A stretch of DNA of 64,000 nt, taken from NCBI GenBank assembly GCA_036345935.2, contig JADWOT020001264.1, forward strand, positions 1-64,000, given 5' to 3'. Under the pieces are notes generated by a model. That model had not been told where the DNA came from. It did not search any database and saw nothing but the letters and a program-made list of their open reading frames with translations. This stretch comes from Taenia hydatigena. Lineage: Eukaryota; Platyhelminthes; Cestoda; Cyclophyllidea; Taeniidae. The first letter of the stretch is position 1, and the number at the start of each line of letters is the position of its first letter. Shown piece by piece: positions 37,540-51,140 of the stretch. Made by a program: the position numbers and the translations under genes.

Positions 37540-40500
37540 GAGCAGGAGGATGGTTGCTGAGAGACCTGTAACTTTTCGCTAGACACTTTCGCATTGCTAC
37601 ACAGACGCTGCCCTGTAGCAGTCCCATATTATATTTGCTTGTATGTGTTGATGTGGCGGGTCATCGGGCGTTTGTGTATCGGCTTTGCCACTTTTTCCTT
37701 CTGTACGTTTCGGATACTACGAATTTACAGTAGTGATGAAGCTACATGTGATGATCGTGTGGAATGATATGCAATGTGGGATGTTTAAGTAATTTGTGGG
37801 GGCGTCTCCTTTGACCTGCGATGCGGATCTTGCCATGGATGATGATGTTGCGTTTGATGGCATAGCGATAGGTGTTAGCTCTTTTGGTTCAAGCATTGGA
37901 TAATTGCATGGTCAGCAGGTAAACAGACGAGATGGATGTGAGGTTGGTGTTGAGCTGGTAGGCAGGCTTATTGTCGCGTTGAGAAAGGCCGGTGAATTGG
38001 GGTGGAAATGGGCGGGAGTGCTGCAGAGCTGTTTTGGAATCTACTCTGGAATCTTTTCTCGAACTCCGACATGTTCGCATTTTGAAGTGTATGCCTTTTA
38101 TCTTTGTATTTACTGACTTCTTCACTGTATGCGAATGTATTTTATGTTACTTCTCAGTTTATGTATTTGGAATGCATCAAGTTGACTTGTCCATAGTTGT
38201 GTGCACGTATATGAACAAGTCGAAACGCATACAAATTTTTTTATTGAATGAACATGAGGAATTGAATTCGGACGAGGTTTTGTTATTAAGCAACAGCCCT
38301 TTTCATCGCTTGTTCGTTTTGCTGAATAATTTTGAAGGGGTGCAGTCGAAGCTGTCCTGGCGGTTGGTTGGATAGTGGATTATATAAACAATCAATTGGC
38401 TTTACATGGTGCTAAATTCGGTGCGAGCTTAAAGTATGGCAATAGTGTTCATTCCCCTGGAGCATTTTGAGATAAGCAGTGAACATTGCAAGGTGCTAAT
38501 TTTGGGCGCAAAGCTTGTTAGTGTAGTGCTTTTGATTTAACTAGTCAGCCTCTCAAGGATGGTGGATGGTGATGAAGATGGGCAGCTCTATTGACCAGCA
38601 ATCGTTCTGCAGCCGCCACCGCCCGCATAGTTGGTTATGGGTCGCTTTTCAACATCATCACAGTCTCATTCGGCTGCCAAAAGCATGCATCATTGCTGAC
38701 GGTGGCATTGGAGAAGGCAAATGTGGCTGTAGAAGCCAGCCCATGGGAGTCCACTGAGACGGCACTATGCGCCCTTGAACTCGTCGTCGTCGTCGTCGAC
38801 AATTGTGATTTTGCAATCATTCGGCCAATCGGTCCTGCTGAAGATTTTCCTGCTCGATGTTTAATATTTATTCGCACAAGTCATAACTAGCGTGACTTTG
38901 TGCGTGGAGGAGTTATGAGAGACTGGAAGCGGTGTTTTGGTGCTAAGAGGTAGTCTGGTGATTCCTTCCCTGTAAGATGAAATGTTGTATAAATTAAGTC
39001 CAATGTTATCATTGGTCTACAATTATTAGTTTTGCTTGATTCTTTTTTAAAATAAGATGTTCAGGTTCTGTCGCTTTTGATAATGGCATGGTGTGAAGTG
39101 AAGCCAATACGAAATAGTTATGGAGTAATTGGAAGTGTGGTTAGTGTGAGCTGTATATGCTTGAAAGTGGTTCGAATAATGCTAAAAAAAATTCTACGTA
39201 TGCTGTTGAGGAGCATCTGTGCATGCATAATTTACGCAAGGAGGCGTTTTCATTGACGGCTGCAGGTGTATGTTGCAGCGAGTGGGGCGACACATTGTCA
39301 AAGTACGATTAATTGGTAGGAGAAACGGTAAATGTGTAATGACTTGATGCACAAATTGGTTCTGCAGAATCTAACACATGCAGTTGATTCCCTTATCAAA
39401 TTGTGTGGGTGTGCGCGTGTGTGTCGTTTAACAACCATATCTGTCGCTTAATGGCACTGAGGAGTGTTGATGCTGCCTAGCGCAATTAGTTAAGTTTGTC
39501 GACGTATAGCTGCCATGTGGCACTAGGTTGAGACCGATAGTCACAACAGGTCTTAGTTGCTCTGTTAATGTCATGGGCTTGAGGATGTATGGTTGACAGA
39601 ATTTGGAATTTTGCTTGTAGGTATGGTGGTCGGTGGATCCCCATCATTCCCTACGCAATGCGCTTGGGCCATAGGAGGTGAGGAGGAGACTGCAGATGCG
39701 GCACAATTACCAAGGAGAGCACGGAGGATGGTGCTGGAGGCGGAGAGAGGGACTGTGTGACGCTTCAGTGGTTTGTTAAATGACGGGTGTTGGTGATGGA
39801 GGTACATATTTCCCCTGATGTTTTACCTTCGCCGAGTGGGTCGTCGATATGTGGAATAGATGTGTATTCTGCCCGAATGCTGTCTTGCTTGGTGTTCTTG
39901 GAGTGAGGGAAGGCTGAAGGCGCTGCAGTAGGTATGTATAAAGTAGTGATGGAGATGTTTTGTTACGATTTAAAGCACTGTTGACCGCAGCTCATTTGTG
40001 TGACACTGTGACAGATGCAGAATATTTTATTCCATCGGGCATTCAAATGTTCTTTGTTTTGTTGGGTTGATGACAAGCGTATTTGTGACATGCTGCCTTG
40101 CAGCCTTGAGGATGGATTTCAAATGTGCAAAAATGTGACAGCGTCATCTATTAAAACGTGTTAGTCATAAGAGAAAAACACTTACGAGTCAACCGTGCCA
40201 ACCACTGACTTTCCATGCAAGTAAGGAAGGAAGGAGGGAGAGAGGGTGGAAGGAATACCAAGGTCATGGCTTCAGTATTGTGCTGCCACCTTCATTGACG
40301 GGTGGACTGAGCATTAGACAATCAGCCGAACAACAAAACAGCTTAAAAGAAAGTAAAGGAGCAAAGGGATGAACATGCCGATGAATTAATCAGTAACTCA
40401 GTCAGTCAATCAATCGCACACGGTAGGTGAGGCGGTCGAAACATTAGTGGATGGGGCAATTAGAGACGTTGGAAGCTCATTATGGAAGGGTTCGTACCTA

Positions 40501-41279
40501 TCGACATAATGGATGTCATCTTAAAAAGTCACTCAAGGGCTCTTTAATCGAATTGAGGCTCCCGCAAGCAGCGGCGCGGCATCCACATTCACAATTCTAT
40601 CTCTTGCGGCGAATTTGACTCCAACGCTGACCATCCTCGAAAGAATCAAGCTTCTGTCAAGCAACACTTTGGAGTGCACGCTTTAGGCCAGACCAGCATC
40701 CCTGAAATAGCTAGTGGTCAGAGACCCACTACCAACTGCTTCGCATGAGTGTGACAGCCCCAACTCCTTGCGCCGCTGTCCTTTCTAAACACCAAACCCC
40801 ACTCGCCCTAATTAAGGTTGTTATAGCAGTGATTTCAATAGATTGCCACTCTATCAACGACGAGTTTTGTAAAATGAGGCCTCATTTGTTAAATACTGTT
40901 GAAAATGTTTCTGGCGTCTATCTTTCCCTCTTGTTTAAGTAGCTACAGATCCTGAATTCAAAAAAGGTTTGTTTTCTATCAGGGAGATATTTTTATAGGC
41001 ATGAAGGCATCACCGAGCAGCATTAAAGGTGAATCTCACCTTTGCCATTGCTTTGAATTTTTAAATAGCTGGTTTATGGCCACCCACTTCTAGACTGGAC
41101 TTGACGTGCGCGGGTTCGAGTGCGATTCGAGTAAACACCCGTTACGACATTTCTGACCAGAAATGAATAGCCTGGTGCCTCAGCCGATCCGTCTGCGAAA
41201 TTTTGATGGACTTAATGCAAGTCGCGTAACCTTCTGCACAATCACTTCCGCACACGATCAAGTGGTTTTGGTGCCTATT
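37540..41279. other. No gene recognised; G/T-rich plus strand
   Basis: A 127-codon plus-strand frame (37992-38375) and minus-strand frames at 38877-38635 and 39807-39571 are Ser/Thr-rich or hydrophobic and show no known domain. Confidence 0.35.
38777..38800 (+). repeat. GTC trinucleotide microsatellite
   Basis: Six TCG/GTC units ending GTCGAC. Frames are open on both strands across it (plus 38591-38890, minus 38877-38635), so it may lie in an exon, but no splice sites or domain decide this. Confidence 0.8.
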
Positions 41280-42294
41280 TCAAGGAGAGGTGAATTTCAT
41301 TAGCGTCACTGCGAGAACTCTGCTGAGGCATCGAGAGTTGTCTGATGAGGGTGAAGATGATGGCGTGAGGCTCATTTTACACCCGCATAATAATAACTTG
41401 TCCATAACTCTGTTGAGTCGGTTTGTAGACTCTTGCATCCAGATGGAATATCTTTGCACTAGTGCAACGAGGCTTTTCATTTGGTTGTGAAGACTGGTAC
41501 CAAACATGAGTGTCAATTCGCATACGATGTGCACGTTATTGTCCATGAGACACATTAGGATTGGGACTTTGCCTAATAGAAATGCTACACCGTGTCTAGA
41601 GCATTGTTGAGCACGAAGCTGACTTAACAGAATGGATGTGGGTGCGTTTGGAGCATTTTCATTTCGTTGCTGTTGGGTTGTTAAAGAAGATATGTGTAGG
41701 AGGAGGGTGGGCATTAAGAGGCGTACAGATGGAATGTGCAACGCGAGGGAGACAGAAGAATGAACTGGTAAGTTTGTTTGCAATCTGACACAAAGATGAA
41801 CAAATTGAACCATGGGTGCGATGCATTTGATGGTGGCGATGGTTGAGTGTGGAAGCAGACTTCTGACAGGTAGCCATTTTAAGGGCTGAGGGTGTGGTCA
41901 AAAGTGTGCGCTCCTTGCTATCATTCAACAAAAGCGTAAAATCTTGCATGCTATCAGCGTTGGATCCGAAGTCGCCGCAGGACATGGAGTTGCTTCCCAG
42001 CGTGCCATCGCGTTAGTGATATGATGGGCGTTTGTGCATAAGACGTAGCAGACTTGCGTTGAAGTACATCGCGGGCGCATCTACTCCCGTGTACTAGTAA
42101 TCAGGAGCGAGGTTAGTTCTGTCTGCTGCGCAACCTTCTGTGGTGCTCAAATGAGGATGTTGTTCAAAAATTGGTCGTTGCTTTCTTTCTGTGGAAGACG
42201 TGACGATATATCGTTTGCTAGAACATTTGCCCATTTCCAAATTGCTTAGTTCTTGATGCATTTGCTCGCCTTTCATGTGCTTCAATAGCCTCAT
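41280..42294 (-). other. Cluster of long open frames, coding status unclear
   Basis: The minus strand has open frames at 42294-42094, 41985-41659 and 41813-41280 (177 codons, the longest in the window). They are in different frames, rich in Ser, Thr, His and Leu, with no recognised domain. In the last 200 bases a second frame reads more like protein (HVWYQSSQPNEKPRCTSAK), with a possible donor, which argues against the long frame being the true one. The plus strand here is strongly G/T-rich, which by itself lengthens minus-strand frames. Confidence 0.25.
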
Positions 42295-42399
42295 TTCAAT
42301 TAGCGGTGGGTGACTTTTGTGATATGCTCATTTACTTGTGCGAGAGTGTAGGGTGCCATTCGTTGATATGGCTTCTTAGTCGACTAAATGACATTCGAT

Positions 42400-42434
42400 G
42401 GTGGTGGTGGTGGTAGTGGTGGTGGTGGTGGTGA
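42400..42434 (+). repeat. GGT trinucleotide microsatellite
   Basis: About eleven GTG/GGT units with one interruption (GGTAGTGG). Confidence 0.9.
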
Positions 42435-42615
42435 AAATTGGCTTAGCAATGGAGAGTAGGATGGTTAAATCAATATCTGAATGTAAAATAGTGCAGTATA
42501 GCATGGAATAATGAAAGGAAGTGTATAGTGGCAGTCTACCTTAGCTCAGCTTAAGGTAGCGTAGAGTAGTATGGAATGGTGCAAACAAGGAGGAAGAATC
42601 CGCTCTCACCACCTA

Positions 42616-43500
42616 GCAAGGAGCTCATTGACATAAGCTATAAGCTCTTTGTCTCAGTAAACAACCAGCGTGCTAACTGCTGCTTCACTGCCTAATAAGG
42701 TCACGCTTTAATATCCCCCGTCCATCTGTCAGTACTTCACTAGCACCCACTACCACCATCAACACAACAACAGCAAAAGCAACGTTGTACTTGTCACCTC
42801 TGACCTCATAGGTGCTACACTCTCCACCCGTCGACAACTGTCCATCCGCACGGCCGATTACCCACCCACTCACCCACCCAATCAATCGTCCGTTCTCCTG
42901 CCCACTAATACTTCTCCCTACGACCGCTGTGAATGTTGGTATGCCGATCTGGCGCACAAGGGCGATGACTTGGGCGCATTAGAGGTATCCACTGATGTGA
43001 CTTGGAGAAAGAGGGAGAGAGGAGGCAGAAGGGGAGAATAATGGAACGTCGGAAGCAAGCTGATGGGTTTCCACCTTCAGTATAATTAATCGCACATCTG
43101 CAGCACACACGGCCAAGCACTGGTTTGCCGATTGACCCAAAATCCCTCAGCTACCCTACAGTGCATCCCTACACCGCCTTGTTGCCCTCATCAGTGCGAC
43201 GAGCAAAGGTGAATGCAATGTACAATATGGTATTGGAAGTGGCCATTAACGCGTTTACACATCCACTACGATCTCTCTCGATCCGTCCACCCCTCAGCTA
43301 CAACGCCGCCCAGGCGACGACGACTTAGAGGACCCGGTTCTAGTATTTTAGATGTGGACTATGTGCAAGGCAGTGCCAGTCTTGCGCTTCATGTGCTCAG
43401 TGTGCATGACGGGGTCGCGAATGAGGGTTCCTGGAAAGAACTTGAGCACACAGCGATCTCCCTACAAATGGGCTCATCAATTCTAAACAATTATCGGTGA
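42616..43500 (+). CDS. Unidentified three- or four-exon gene, 3' end
   Basis: Three exons join in frame to a stop: 42733-42984, 43162-43208 and 43314-43500 (TGA at 43498). Acceptors are CCATCTGTCAG, CTACCCTACAG and GCCGCCCAG; donors are GAG/GTATCC and AAAG/GTGAAT. The phases agree across both introns (0, then 2), for 486 bases in all. A possible earlier exon ends at 42655 with TCA/GTAAAC and reads KELIDISYKLFVS in a compatible phase. The middle is rich in Pro, Thr and His; PYDRCECWYADLAHKGDD and CIPTPPCCPHQCDEQ give a small cysteine-rich stretch; the C-terminus includes SSILDVDYVQGSASLALHV. I recognise no family, and no start codon was found. A Ty3/gypsy scrap lies 0.6 kb downstream, so a transposon origin cannot be ruled out. 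Part of the first exon is also open on the minus strand. Confidence 0.42.
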
Positions 43501-44084
43501 CTTAAAAGAGACCGAAATGCTCTTAAGTTAACGCCAGATGAATAATAAGCTAGCAGATTAGTTCCGTCAATGTTCACAACCACAATACGCGAAGCTTGAA
43601 TAATCCGAGTGCACATCTAAACGTGGAGTACGATTACGTTACCATTGGCCTTCACCAATGCAATTCTATATCGGGAATATAAGAGACAAACCTTACAAAG
43701 TCAGCAACACCTGGTCGATAGAAACAGGTCCAAAAACCTGCCCTCACTTGAACATTATAACTGTTGGGATCTGTGCCATGTACAGGACAATTATAGCTAC
43801 CAATTTTCAGAGAACAGAGGAGAGGAAGAAAGGGAATTTAACCGCTTCTCTGATAATGCGCAGTCTATCCCAAGATCATTACTCCTTGACATAATTTAAC
43901 GTAGAGAGTAGGAACAGAGAACCACTCCATCGGTCTCGAGCTTTGATTCATCTTCTTCGAGAAGAGTCAAGATAATCCAAAGATTTTTCCCTTTCTCCAA
44001 TACCCCGTTAACTTCAAGAGACATGGAGTTTGGTCGAATGAGGTATCAGTCGCTCAAGACCACACAACGCAGGCGAGAAATTGG

Positions 44085-44169
44085 GCCAACAATAACCAAC
44101 CAGACAGAACTCAACAGGTTCCTTAGCTTGGCAAATTACTACAGACGTTTTGCTAAAGAAAACTGCTAA
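44085..44169 (+). mobile_element. Ty3/gypsy reverse transcriptase fragment, decayed
   Basis: The plus strand reads TNQTELNRFLSLANYYRRFA and then reaches a TAA at 44167-44169. This matches the conserved FLGLANYYRRFI block at the end of the reverse transcriptase domain of Ty3/gypsy LTR retrotransposons. The preceding residues agree only after a frame change, and the following RNase H region is not seen. It is an old fragment; no flanking LTRs were found. Confidence 0.7.
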
Positions 44170-44519
44170 GATCACGAGCCCTGCATATCGAAGTGAAGCA
44201 CAGAGCCCAGTGATGCCTGCCCCCCAAGAAGCCATCCCGCAACGCGTGGCACCGATCCAAGCAGAAGAGGTTAATCACATATACCCGCATACGCATTCCA
44301 CCGCCTTCTAACATCCATCTTACTTTCAAAGTTATCGTCTTTTCCACTATTCAGTTCTTCCTCACTGCCTCAGTCCTGCTTCGATACCCACTCACCTTTG
44401 TTCCACTTCTCATCACTCACCTCTACCGCCTCCGTTCCAATCTGTCTGTAACACTCCGATCCACTCCTCTGTTGTTTGACTCCAAAGTGCCAACGCAGAT
44501 AAAAATTGTAGAAATTAGA

Positions 44520-47480
44520 GATAAGCTGTGCTATAACCCTGCTTCATCATAGCCTCCTCCTCACTAACCTCATTCACGTGCGTCATCGTTCCAGTACTGT
44601 CGCAACTAGTGCATTTCACTTATCAAAGTAAATCATGAAGAGCGTCTTCGAGCTTGTCGATTGATAGGAACTTATATTCCTTCCACAAAGTCTATTCCTG
44701 CATACCTCAGTCGAGTACATGGTTTGGGAAATGGGCAAACGAAGGCATCCAGGAGAATGTGGAAGAGAACAGGGAATGAGGAACGCAATGCATCAGCATT
44801 GCGCTGAAATATCCAACAATGGCCTTTCTCTATCCTCTCCTCTACTTCCTCACTTCTGTGAACGTCTCATCTTCGCCTCTCATCCAACTATTCCTTCGTG
44901 GCTTTATGCTTAACAATCATGTTGCTTCCTCCCCACTGGAGAGGTGCAATCACCGCCATTGTCATCCCTGATGCAACACAGCAATTGACCTAGGAATGCG
45001 ATTAGAAATAAGCAGCAAAAGCACACCTTCACGAGCTCTATGTCAATCAATGGGAGTTAGTCGTCACTGTCTTTACTAGATTCATACCTCGTGTTGCCCA
45101 ACTGCCCGAAAGTCGTCATCCCAAAGTAAACAACAGAGATAAAAAGCTGAGGGAAAGAAGATCAGACATTGGTATTGGTGGTCTCTCTCACCCTCCTCCA
45201 CCGCTTTTGCATGCACCACGATGCAAAAAATCGACCAAGGTAAAAAGACACGAAGGAAAGTGATGTCTGCTCCCGCAATACCATCCACAACGGGTGCCTC
45301 CTAAGTCCAACATCAGACGGCGCTGAGACACCACGCGACGACACGTGCCATTGATCGATTCACAAGTGTGAGATTCGAAATGGTCCATCGCACAACAGCG
45401 TCGAACATGGTTGTCAACGTGTTGTTTCGTCTATTGTTGCTCATCTTTCTTCGTGGATTTGTCCCGTTAATTCAGCTGGCCATCAATGCCTCCCCTCTGC
45501 TTTACTTTATCCTCCTATTCAGTCTCCTGTTATTTTTTTACGTTTGTCTTCTCCCTCGCCATCCCGACATCAGTTGCAACCGACCAGCCCACCATTCTAA
45601 AGAAGGCCAAAGGCCGAAACAGATACCTACAGTAAATATTAGGAGTAAGTTATGCTACCTCTCCCTCTCCTCATCTTGTGCTATCTTCTTCTTACCTCGC
45701 TTGCACACATCACTTTAATATTATTAAATATGCTATTTCCATGTACTACATACGCACATGCACACACACATAGACGTTCCTACCTGTCTTTTTGGGGCAG
45801 CGATTGGGGCAACTCTCTAAAGGGCAGGAAGCGCACGTTCTTACACGTTAATACAGAGCGCCAGGTAGAGGAATTCTCTGCAGAGAGAAGAAAAGTGTTG
45901 GACAGTGAGATAGTGACGTGAGAGTTGGACGAGTCTATAAGTTACAAAGTGGGAGGTAGGGGCGACGCGCTTACCTTCGCTCTCAGGGGTAAGTAAAGGA
46001 GGAGTAAAAGTAAGAGGTGGAATAGAGGCGAAGTGGTGTAGAACAATCTAAAGAGATGGAAAGATTTTCTTGTGTCATTAAATAGGGAAATAAAGGCAAG
46101 GGAATGAAATGCAGGAAGTACCCACTAATCTGTTTTGGTTGTATTGAATGTATTAAGCACAAACAGTGGAGCATACTGCGAGGCGCAACAATCGGGAGAC
46201 AAAAGATGCTCTCACCGAAAGGCGCATTTCAGTAAGACGTGAAAAAGGGGAAGTGGAGAAGAAGGCTCCTACCCTCCCATTCTGAAGACATCGTTAGGCT
46301 TACTTATAGTCCGCTTACCCTGATTTTTGTTGTCTGCAAAAACCAAAGGAAGAAAAGACAGCATTTTACATGACATGGAGTTGTGTTGATTCCATTAAGA
46401 GGGTCAAATTAGAGTGCTATTAAGGTTGACATCAATGGTAACGTATAAAGCGCCTCTGAGGATGAGGTACGCATGATAGATGTGGTAGTCCTGTCCAACT
46501 TCTCCTTACGTATTTTATGCAAGCCTGTCACAACTCGGCCGACGTGACTAGTCTAGTCCGTCCCGATCCAGTGCAATCTAGCCAGATCGAGTGAAGCTGT
46601 GTTACAGTGTTTTCGCATGTAAGAGACATGAAAAGTAAGCGCGGCATAGCAAGCGTAGTGCAGAGTAGGAAATTAAAAAAAGCATCAGTGAATTACTCCT
46701 AGAGATGACTAAGATAACGGCAATGAGTTTATTTAGGGTGCATCCAGGCCTATACTTGGCAGAATTAAGGCGTTGCACTGCAAAGCAACGTGATTGCACA
46801 TCCGAAAAAGGCAAAGAAATGATTAAGATAAAGGCAAAGATTTTAGAGTAGAGCATAGAACAAGACAGTGGAAAAAGGGAAAAGAGGATTGGAAATGGAC
46901 ACCATATGATAACTCTACAAGGTGCTATTGTGCGGCATTTTTCGTTTCTTTCTTTCTCCCATCTCTTCCTAACCTGGTCCCCTTATTTGCTGATCTAGTC
47001 ATCTAACCTCGTAAAGCATGAGGTGATTGACTCAATAAAAGAAATTCAATGTTTTTCATACTACGCACTAGAAGAGGTTATTCATAGCTTTTCTTTTTCG
47101 TTTGACATACCCTGAGTACCAGATTTGATATTATTGAGGTTACGTACACAAATGAAGAAGGAGGAGAAGATAGAATAGGGATACTAGAAGAGAGGTAGAG
47201 GGGTTGGTAGCATAACATACCCCTAATTTCTACGGTATCCATCCGTTTCGGCCTTCTGACTTCTCTGAAATGGCAAGTCAGGAGGATTGGGAGTGATGAG
47301 GAGATGGCGAGAGAGCCGACAGATGTGAAGAATGAACAGATGACCAAATGCAAGGAGAAATCGAAGCGAGAGGGAGGCACAGACGAATAACTGAATTATA
47401 AAGACGAAAGCTGGGAGCAAGATGGAAAGTAGTAGACGATACAGCACGTAAGGCAGCTTATCACGATTCTGTGCTAACCT
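44520..47480. repeat. Large inverted-arm repeat element, copy B
   Basis: This is the second copy of the element at 25.15-28.92 kb, in the same orientation. Matching landmarks include CCTTGGTC/CGGTCAAGG-type runs near 45235, GATCGATTCACAAGTGTGAG near 45354, the TCTAGTCCGT stretch at 46552 (copy A 27327), and GAGGATTGGAAAT at 46883 (copy A 27741). Its own arms are inverted: 45405-45710 reads like the minus strand of 47115-47470, sharing TTTCGTCTA, AATTCAG, AAGGCCGAAAC and AAATTAGG. The right end stops near 47480, earlier than in copy A, so the right arm is shortened. No protein of known function was seen in it. Confidence 0.65.
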
Positions 47481-47489
47481 TGATGCTTT

Positions 47490-49800
47490 CATTATTGGCC
47501 AAACCCAAATTCTTATAATTAGATAGGAAAACGATTGCGAGCAATCACTGAATGGAATAAGCTGCTGTGTTTTAATTCTGACTAATCCTGGACCTGAATG
47601 GACAGATGCATCGCAGCTCTGTATGCTTATGTTATTTGAGCTTTCTTTGCCAAATTGGGTTCCTCAAATATAGGTTAGCCCTAAGCACAAATTTGAATCA
47701 TTGTAGATGAAACCTTGAAAACCGAATACAGCTTTATGCTGGTGCTACCTCACTTTTCGTAATGAAATCATTCCCATTACATTGCAGCCAATCATGTCTA
47801 TCAAACGCTTTGCACTGGAACTGCAATTCACAGGCACGGAAGCGAAATAACGCTTGATACCTAGTTTTACCGAGCTCTAGATAGAATGAATGAGAGTACG
47901 GCGCAGTTAGGGTTCGCGTCTTCTTTCCCATTTTAGTCATAACACACTCTTCGTTTAGCTGCATAATCAAATCGCTATTGATTTATGGGAGATAAACATA
48001 GAGTGCATCGCACTGTGGCTAATTTGCCGCTGTTTTACGAGTGTACCATCTTATGCATGAATCGGTCTTAACCACCAGCTGAAAGTTAGTACCAAGTAGC
48101 TATTTTCTATGCAGATGTAATAAGGCAAGCAGCTACTTTATGGATAAGTCCTTTTCTTTACTTGCCTCGAAAGCACCTAACAGCAACCCTGTAACTGTTA
48201 AATAACCTAAATTATTATTCTAAGCGTAGTCTATAGACATTAGCATTGCATTAACTAGTGAAAAATTATTTTACTGTGCATTACTGATTAAAATCTTGGA
48301 AATAAACGGTGAAGTCAAATAATCTAGCGAATGGCTTTTGTTTTTACGCACAACGACGTGATTAAAATTATAAAATACAATTCATTCTGACCTGAGTTGT
48401 ATTGAAGCGAAGGCAAAGACGGAATTCTGATTTCGAAACGTTCGTTGAATAGCCATGCTCAGCAAATTATGCTCAAATCAAACGCGGCGCATTTTTGTGG
48501 AGTTCAATGTCTGCACTGCCACTTTCACTAAATGATCTTGGGTGACTCGGAAAAGTTCATGATATTCTACAGAACGAGTTCCGCTTTTACCAAAGTTATG
48601 GCCTCCGTGACGAAGTGTATACTACATTACCGAGGAGAAAAGTAGTTACCGCTAATGACCCTCAAATTGATGAAGGAATTACTAGACTCAAAGACCCCTT
48701 CACTTCAAAAAATACAAAATGCAGTTAATTGTCTTAAAAATTGCACGAGCCATATGCATTTATGTTTTGAAATTATTCGTGATGCATTCTATTTATCAAA
48801 CAGAATCAAATGATTATGATTCACAAGCACCTTTTAAATGAGAACCTGTTACTACTATGCAAGCTGCCATGTTGAACAGTTTTGCAAAATTGATTTTACA
48901 TTTTATTTATCTGCACCTTCAAGCGGAATGCGACAACAACATCTTTTAGCCATTCTTTCCAAGCGCTACCCCCCTTTTAGCCCAGCGATGGATCTCCCTA
49001 TCTTCACTGCAGGTATGGCTCACGCCGCTTATCATCAGATCATGCTATATCGCATCCTAGGCACTCACCTCCACAAAGCTCTCCCTGTGGCATAAAACTA
49101 ATAATAAGACTACATTGCGTGCATAGCTATAGTGTTTTCTAATGGGGCAAATTCTTGTGTTTTCTGTTGATATCTAGGCATTGATGACTTATATTTCTTA
49201 AAAAGTGCACATATTTGCTTGAAGTTTACAAGAAAGGCGTTGTCAAAAGTTGATTAAGTTCAAATGACTGTTTGTTTAAAGGTTTTCCTTTTAAATAACT
49301 GGCGGGATTAATACAATTGGATTGGCAGGCCGAACGCCTAGCGATTTCTCTTTTCTTGCGATTCGGACAAAAGTGGAACATTTCTGCACTAGCTGAAAAG
49401 TACTTACAACATTAGTGGTGGACAAAAGGTCCATTCAATTAGATTCTGTTTCCTTAGCAGAAAGCAGAAAAATGAGATACGATCATTAGCAAAGCTCAGT
49501 TCAGTCTAATCTAAGTTCAGGCCTACCATTGGCAATAATCATGGCAAGCATGTAATGGGTAATAGACATGGACAGTCAAAACATGGTTGGAACTCACCAA
49601 AATGGCATCGATGGAGTCTGACTCAGGAGGAGAGGGGGATGGACAAATTGTAAATTTCACTCTGGAGGATGTCAATTTGTGAAACCAAAATGAGAGATGG
49701 AGAAGGAACCAGTCCTAGTCTCACTAAAAAGCAATGAATGAAGGTGGATACATGAATACGCATCTGCGAATCTGTAATGGTTAGACGAATTCGACAAACA
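47490..49800. other. No gene recognised
   Basis: Only the repeat at 48390-48435 and short open frames are seen. Confidence 0.45.
48390..48435 (+). repeat. Dispersed repeat fragment
   Basis: Partner of bases 5-50. It is the best-conserved short repeat pair between the two ends of the window. Confidence 0.6.
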
Positions 49801-49805
49801 AAGTG

Positions 49806-49867
49806 TGGTGGGAGGCGGTCGCTAGACTTGCCTTCTAGTGGCTAAAGGCGGGTTCGATTATGTTGCA
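49806..49867 (+). repeat. tRNA-related SINE trace
   Basis: GACTTGCCTTCTAGTGGC followed by a B box (GGGTTCGATTATG) resembles an anticodon arm and T arm. It is similar to 11463-11521. The acceptor stem is not recoverable. Confidence 0.4.
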
Positions 49868-51078
49868 GATTGAACTAAGCGCATCGATTGCGTGCAAATC
49901 ACTTTTAAACGGTAGTGTACGTTCGGTTAATAAAACAACAAGGGATGGATAATGGGTAATTTTGGTTAACGCACAACTATTGGGCGAAACACGGGCACTT
50001 GCAACTTAAGTGCATTGAGAACCCCACAATTTGCAACTCAGCATGTCACAAACTTGATGAGCTGAATTGTCCAACAGCATCGATTACAGAATTTTATGGA
50101 GCTGTTGTTTGCGTCAATCCTATTAGCTTGCGTAAGTGGGTAAAATCAGCTTCTTAGACTTCTCAGAATACAAATAGCCTACTGAAAGGAGTAGGCTAGC
50201 AGTCACGGCTGCATGGAAAAGGAAAAGGACAAGAAAAATCTAACCGCTATCACCTTAGTCACACCGAGATAAAACTGGCTGATCCCAATAAACTTGTTTA
50301 AGATGATTAGCTGAAAACATTACAAAAATTTCGTTGCATTTTACTGCAAACATTAAAATGGCTAGTTCATCCGAATTTTTGAAGCAAAATTAAAGAATGG
50401 AACTGATTTCTCATAACTCTTATGCTGTACATCGTAGAAGAGTTCTAAATGATGATGGCTTATTCCCTCAATCCATCTGCATCGAGGTCTTGTAATCGAA
50501 TGTAGGTTAATAAGAGTTAGAGATGCAAGCTTGCCACCTGATAAAGGCGTTTCTGCGGCCACAACCACTGTCAAGGTACGGCGTCATGACAGCTTAAGCC
50601 AAGATCATTCAACCGGAGTGCTTCATCACTTCTGATTGCTCAAAAATACTCGTCTGGGAAACAAGCTTTGGATCAAAATTAAGATGGCTTTAGAAAAATA
50701 AAAGTAATTTTGTGAAATTCGGTCATGTGAGGCAATTCTGCTTGTGTGCCTGACTTACTAAAAATGACGGATCTAAAGGAAGACAACGTGTAGGTGGTGA
50801 GGTTCCCATTATCCTAACCCATCCCACCCACCTTCCTCTCCTTCCCAACTGCACACCATCGCACCCGAAACCTACGCAGGCAAATGTGGCGGTAGTGTCA
50901 TTACCTTATCACCCATACCTGTCTACATGCCATTGCTGTCTTCTACAGCAGCTGATGCTGGCAGCAGAGGTGGGCGACTGCAAAGATCACAATGCTGCAA
51001 GGGAAGAAGGGCAGATGTACCAGATATTGGCGTTGATTGGTGGTGGTGCTGACAAAATGGCACGAAGACTACCATGGG

Positions 51079-51140
51079 AACTTAGTGGTGTAGGGGTAAA
51101 GCGTCTGACTCTAGATGTATGTTCAAATCACGTCGAGATC
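51079..51140 (+). repeat. tRNA-Trp-like SINE head, degenerate
   Basis: TAGTGGTGTAGGGGTAAAGC resembles a tRNA A box and D arm; GCGTCTGACTCTAGATG is an anticodon arm like that of tRNA-Trp (CTCCAGA loop) with its 3' half shortened; ATGTTCAAATCACGTCG is a T arm and B box. The CCACCC/CTTCCC-rich stretch upstream is part of the same repeat neighbourhood. Confidence 0.55.
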
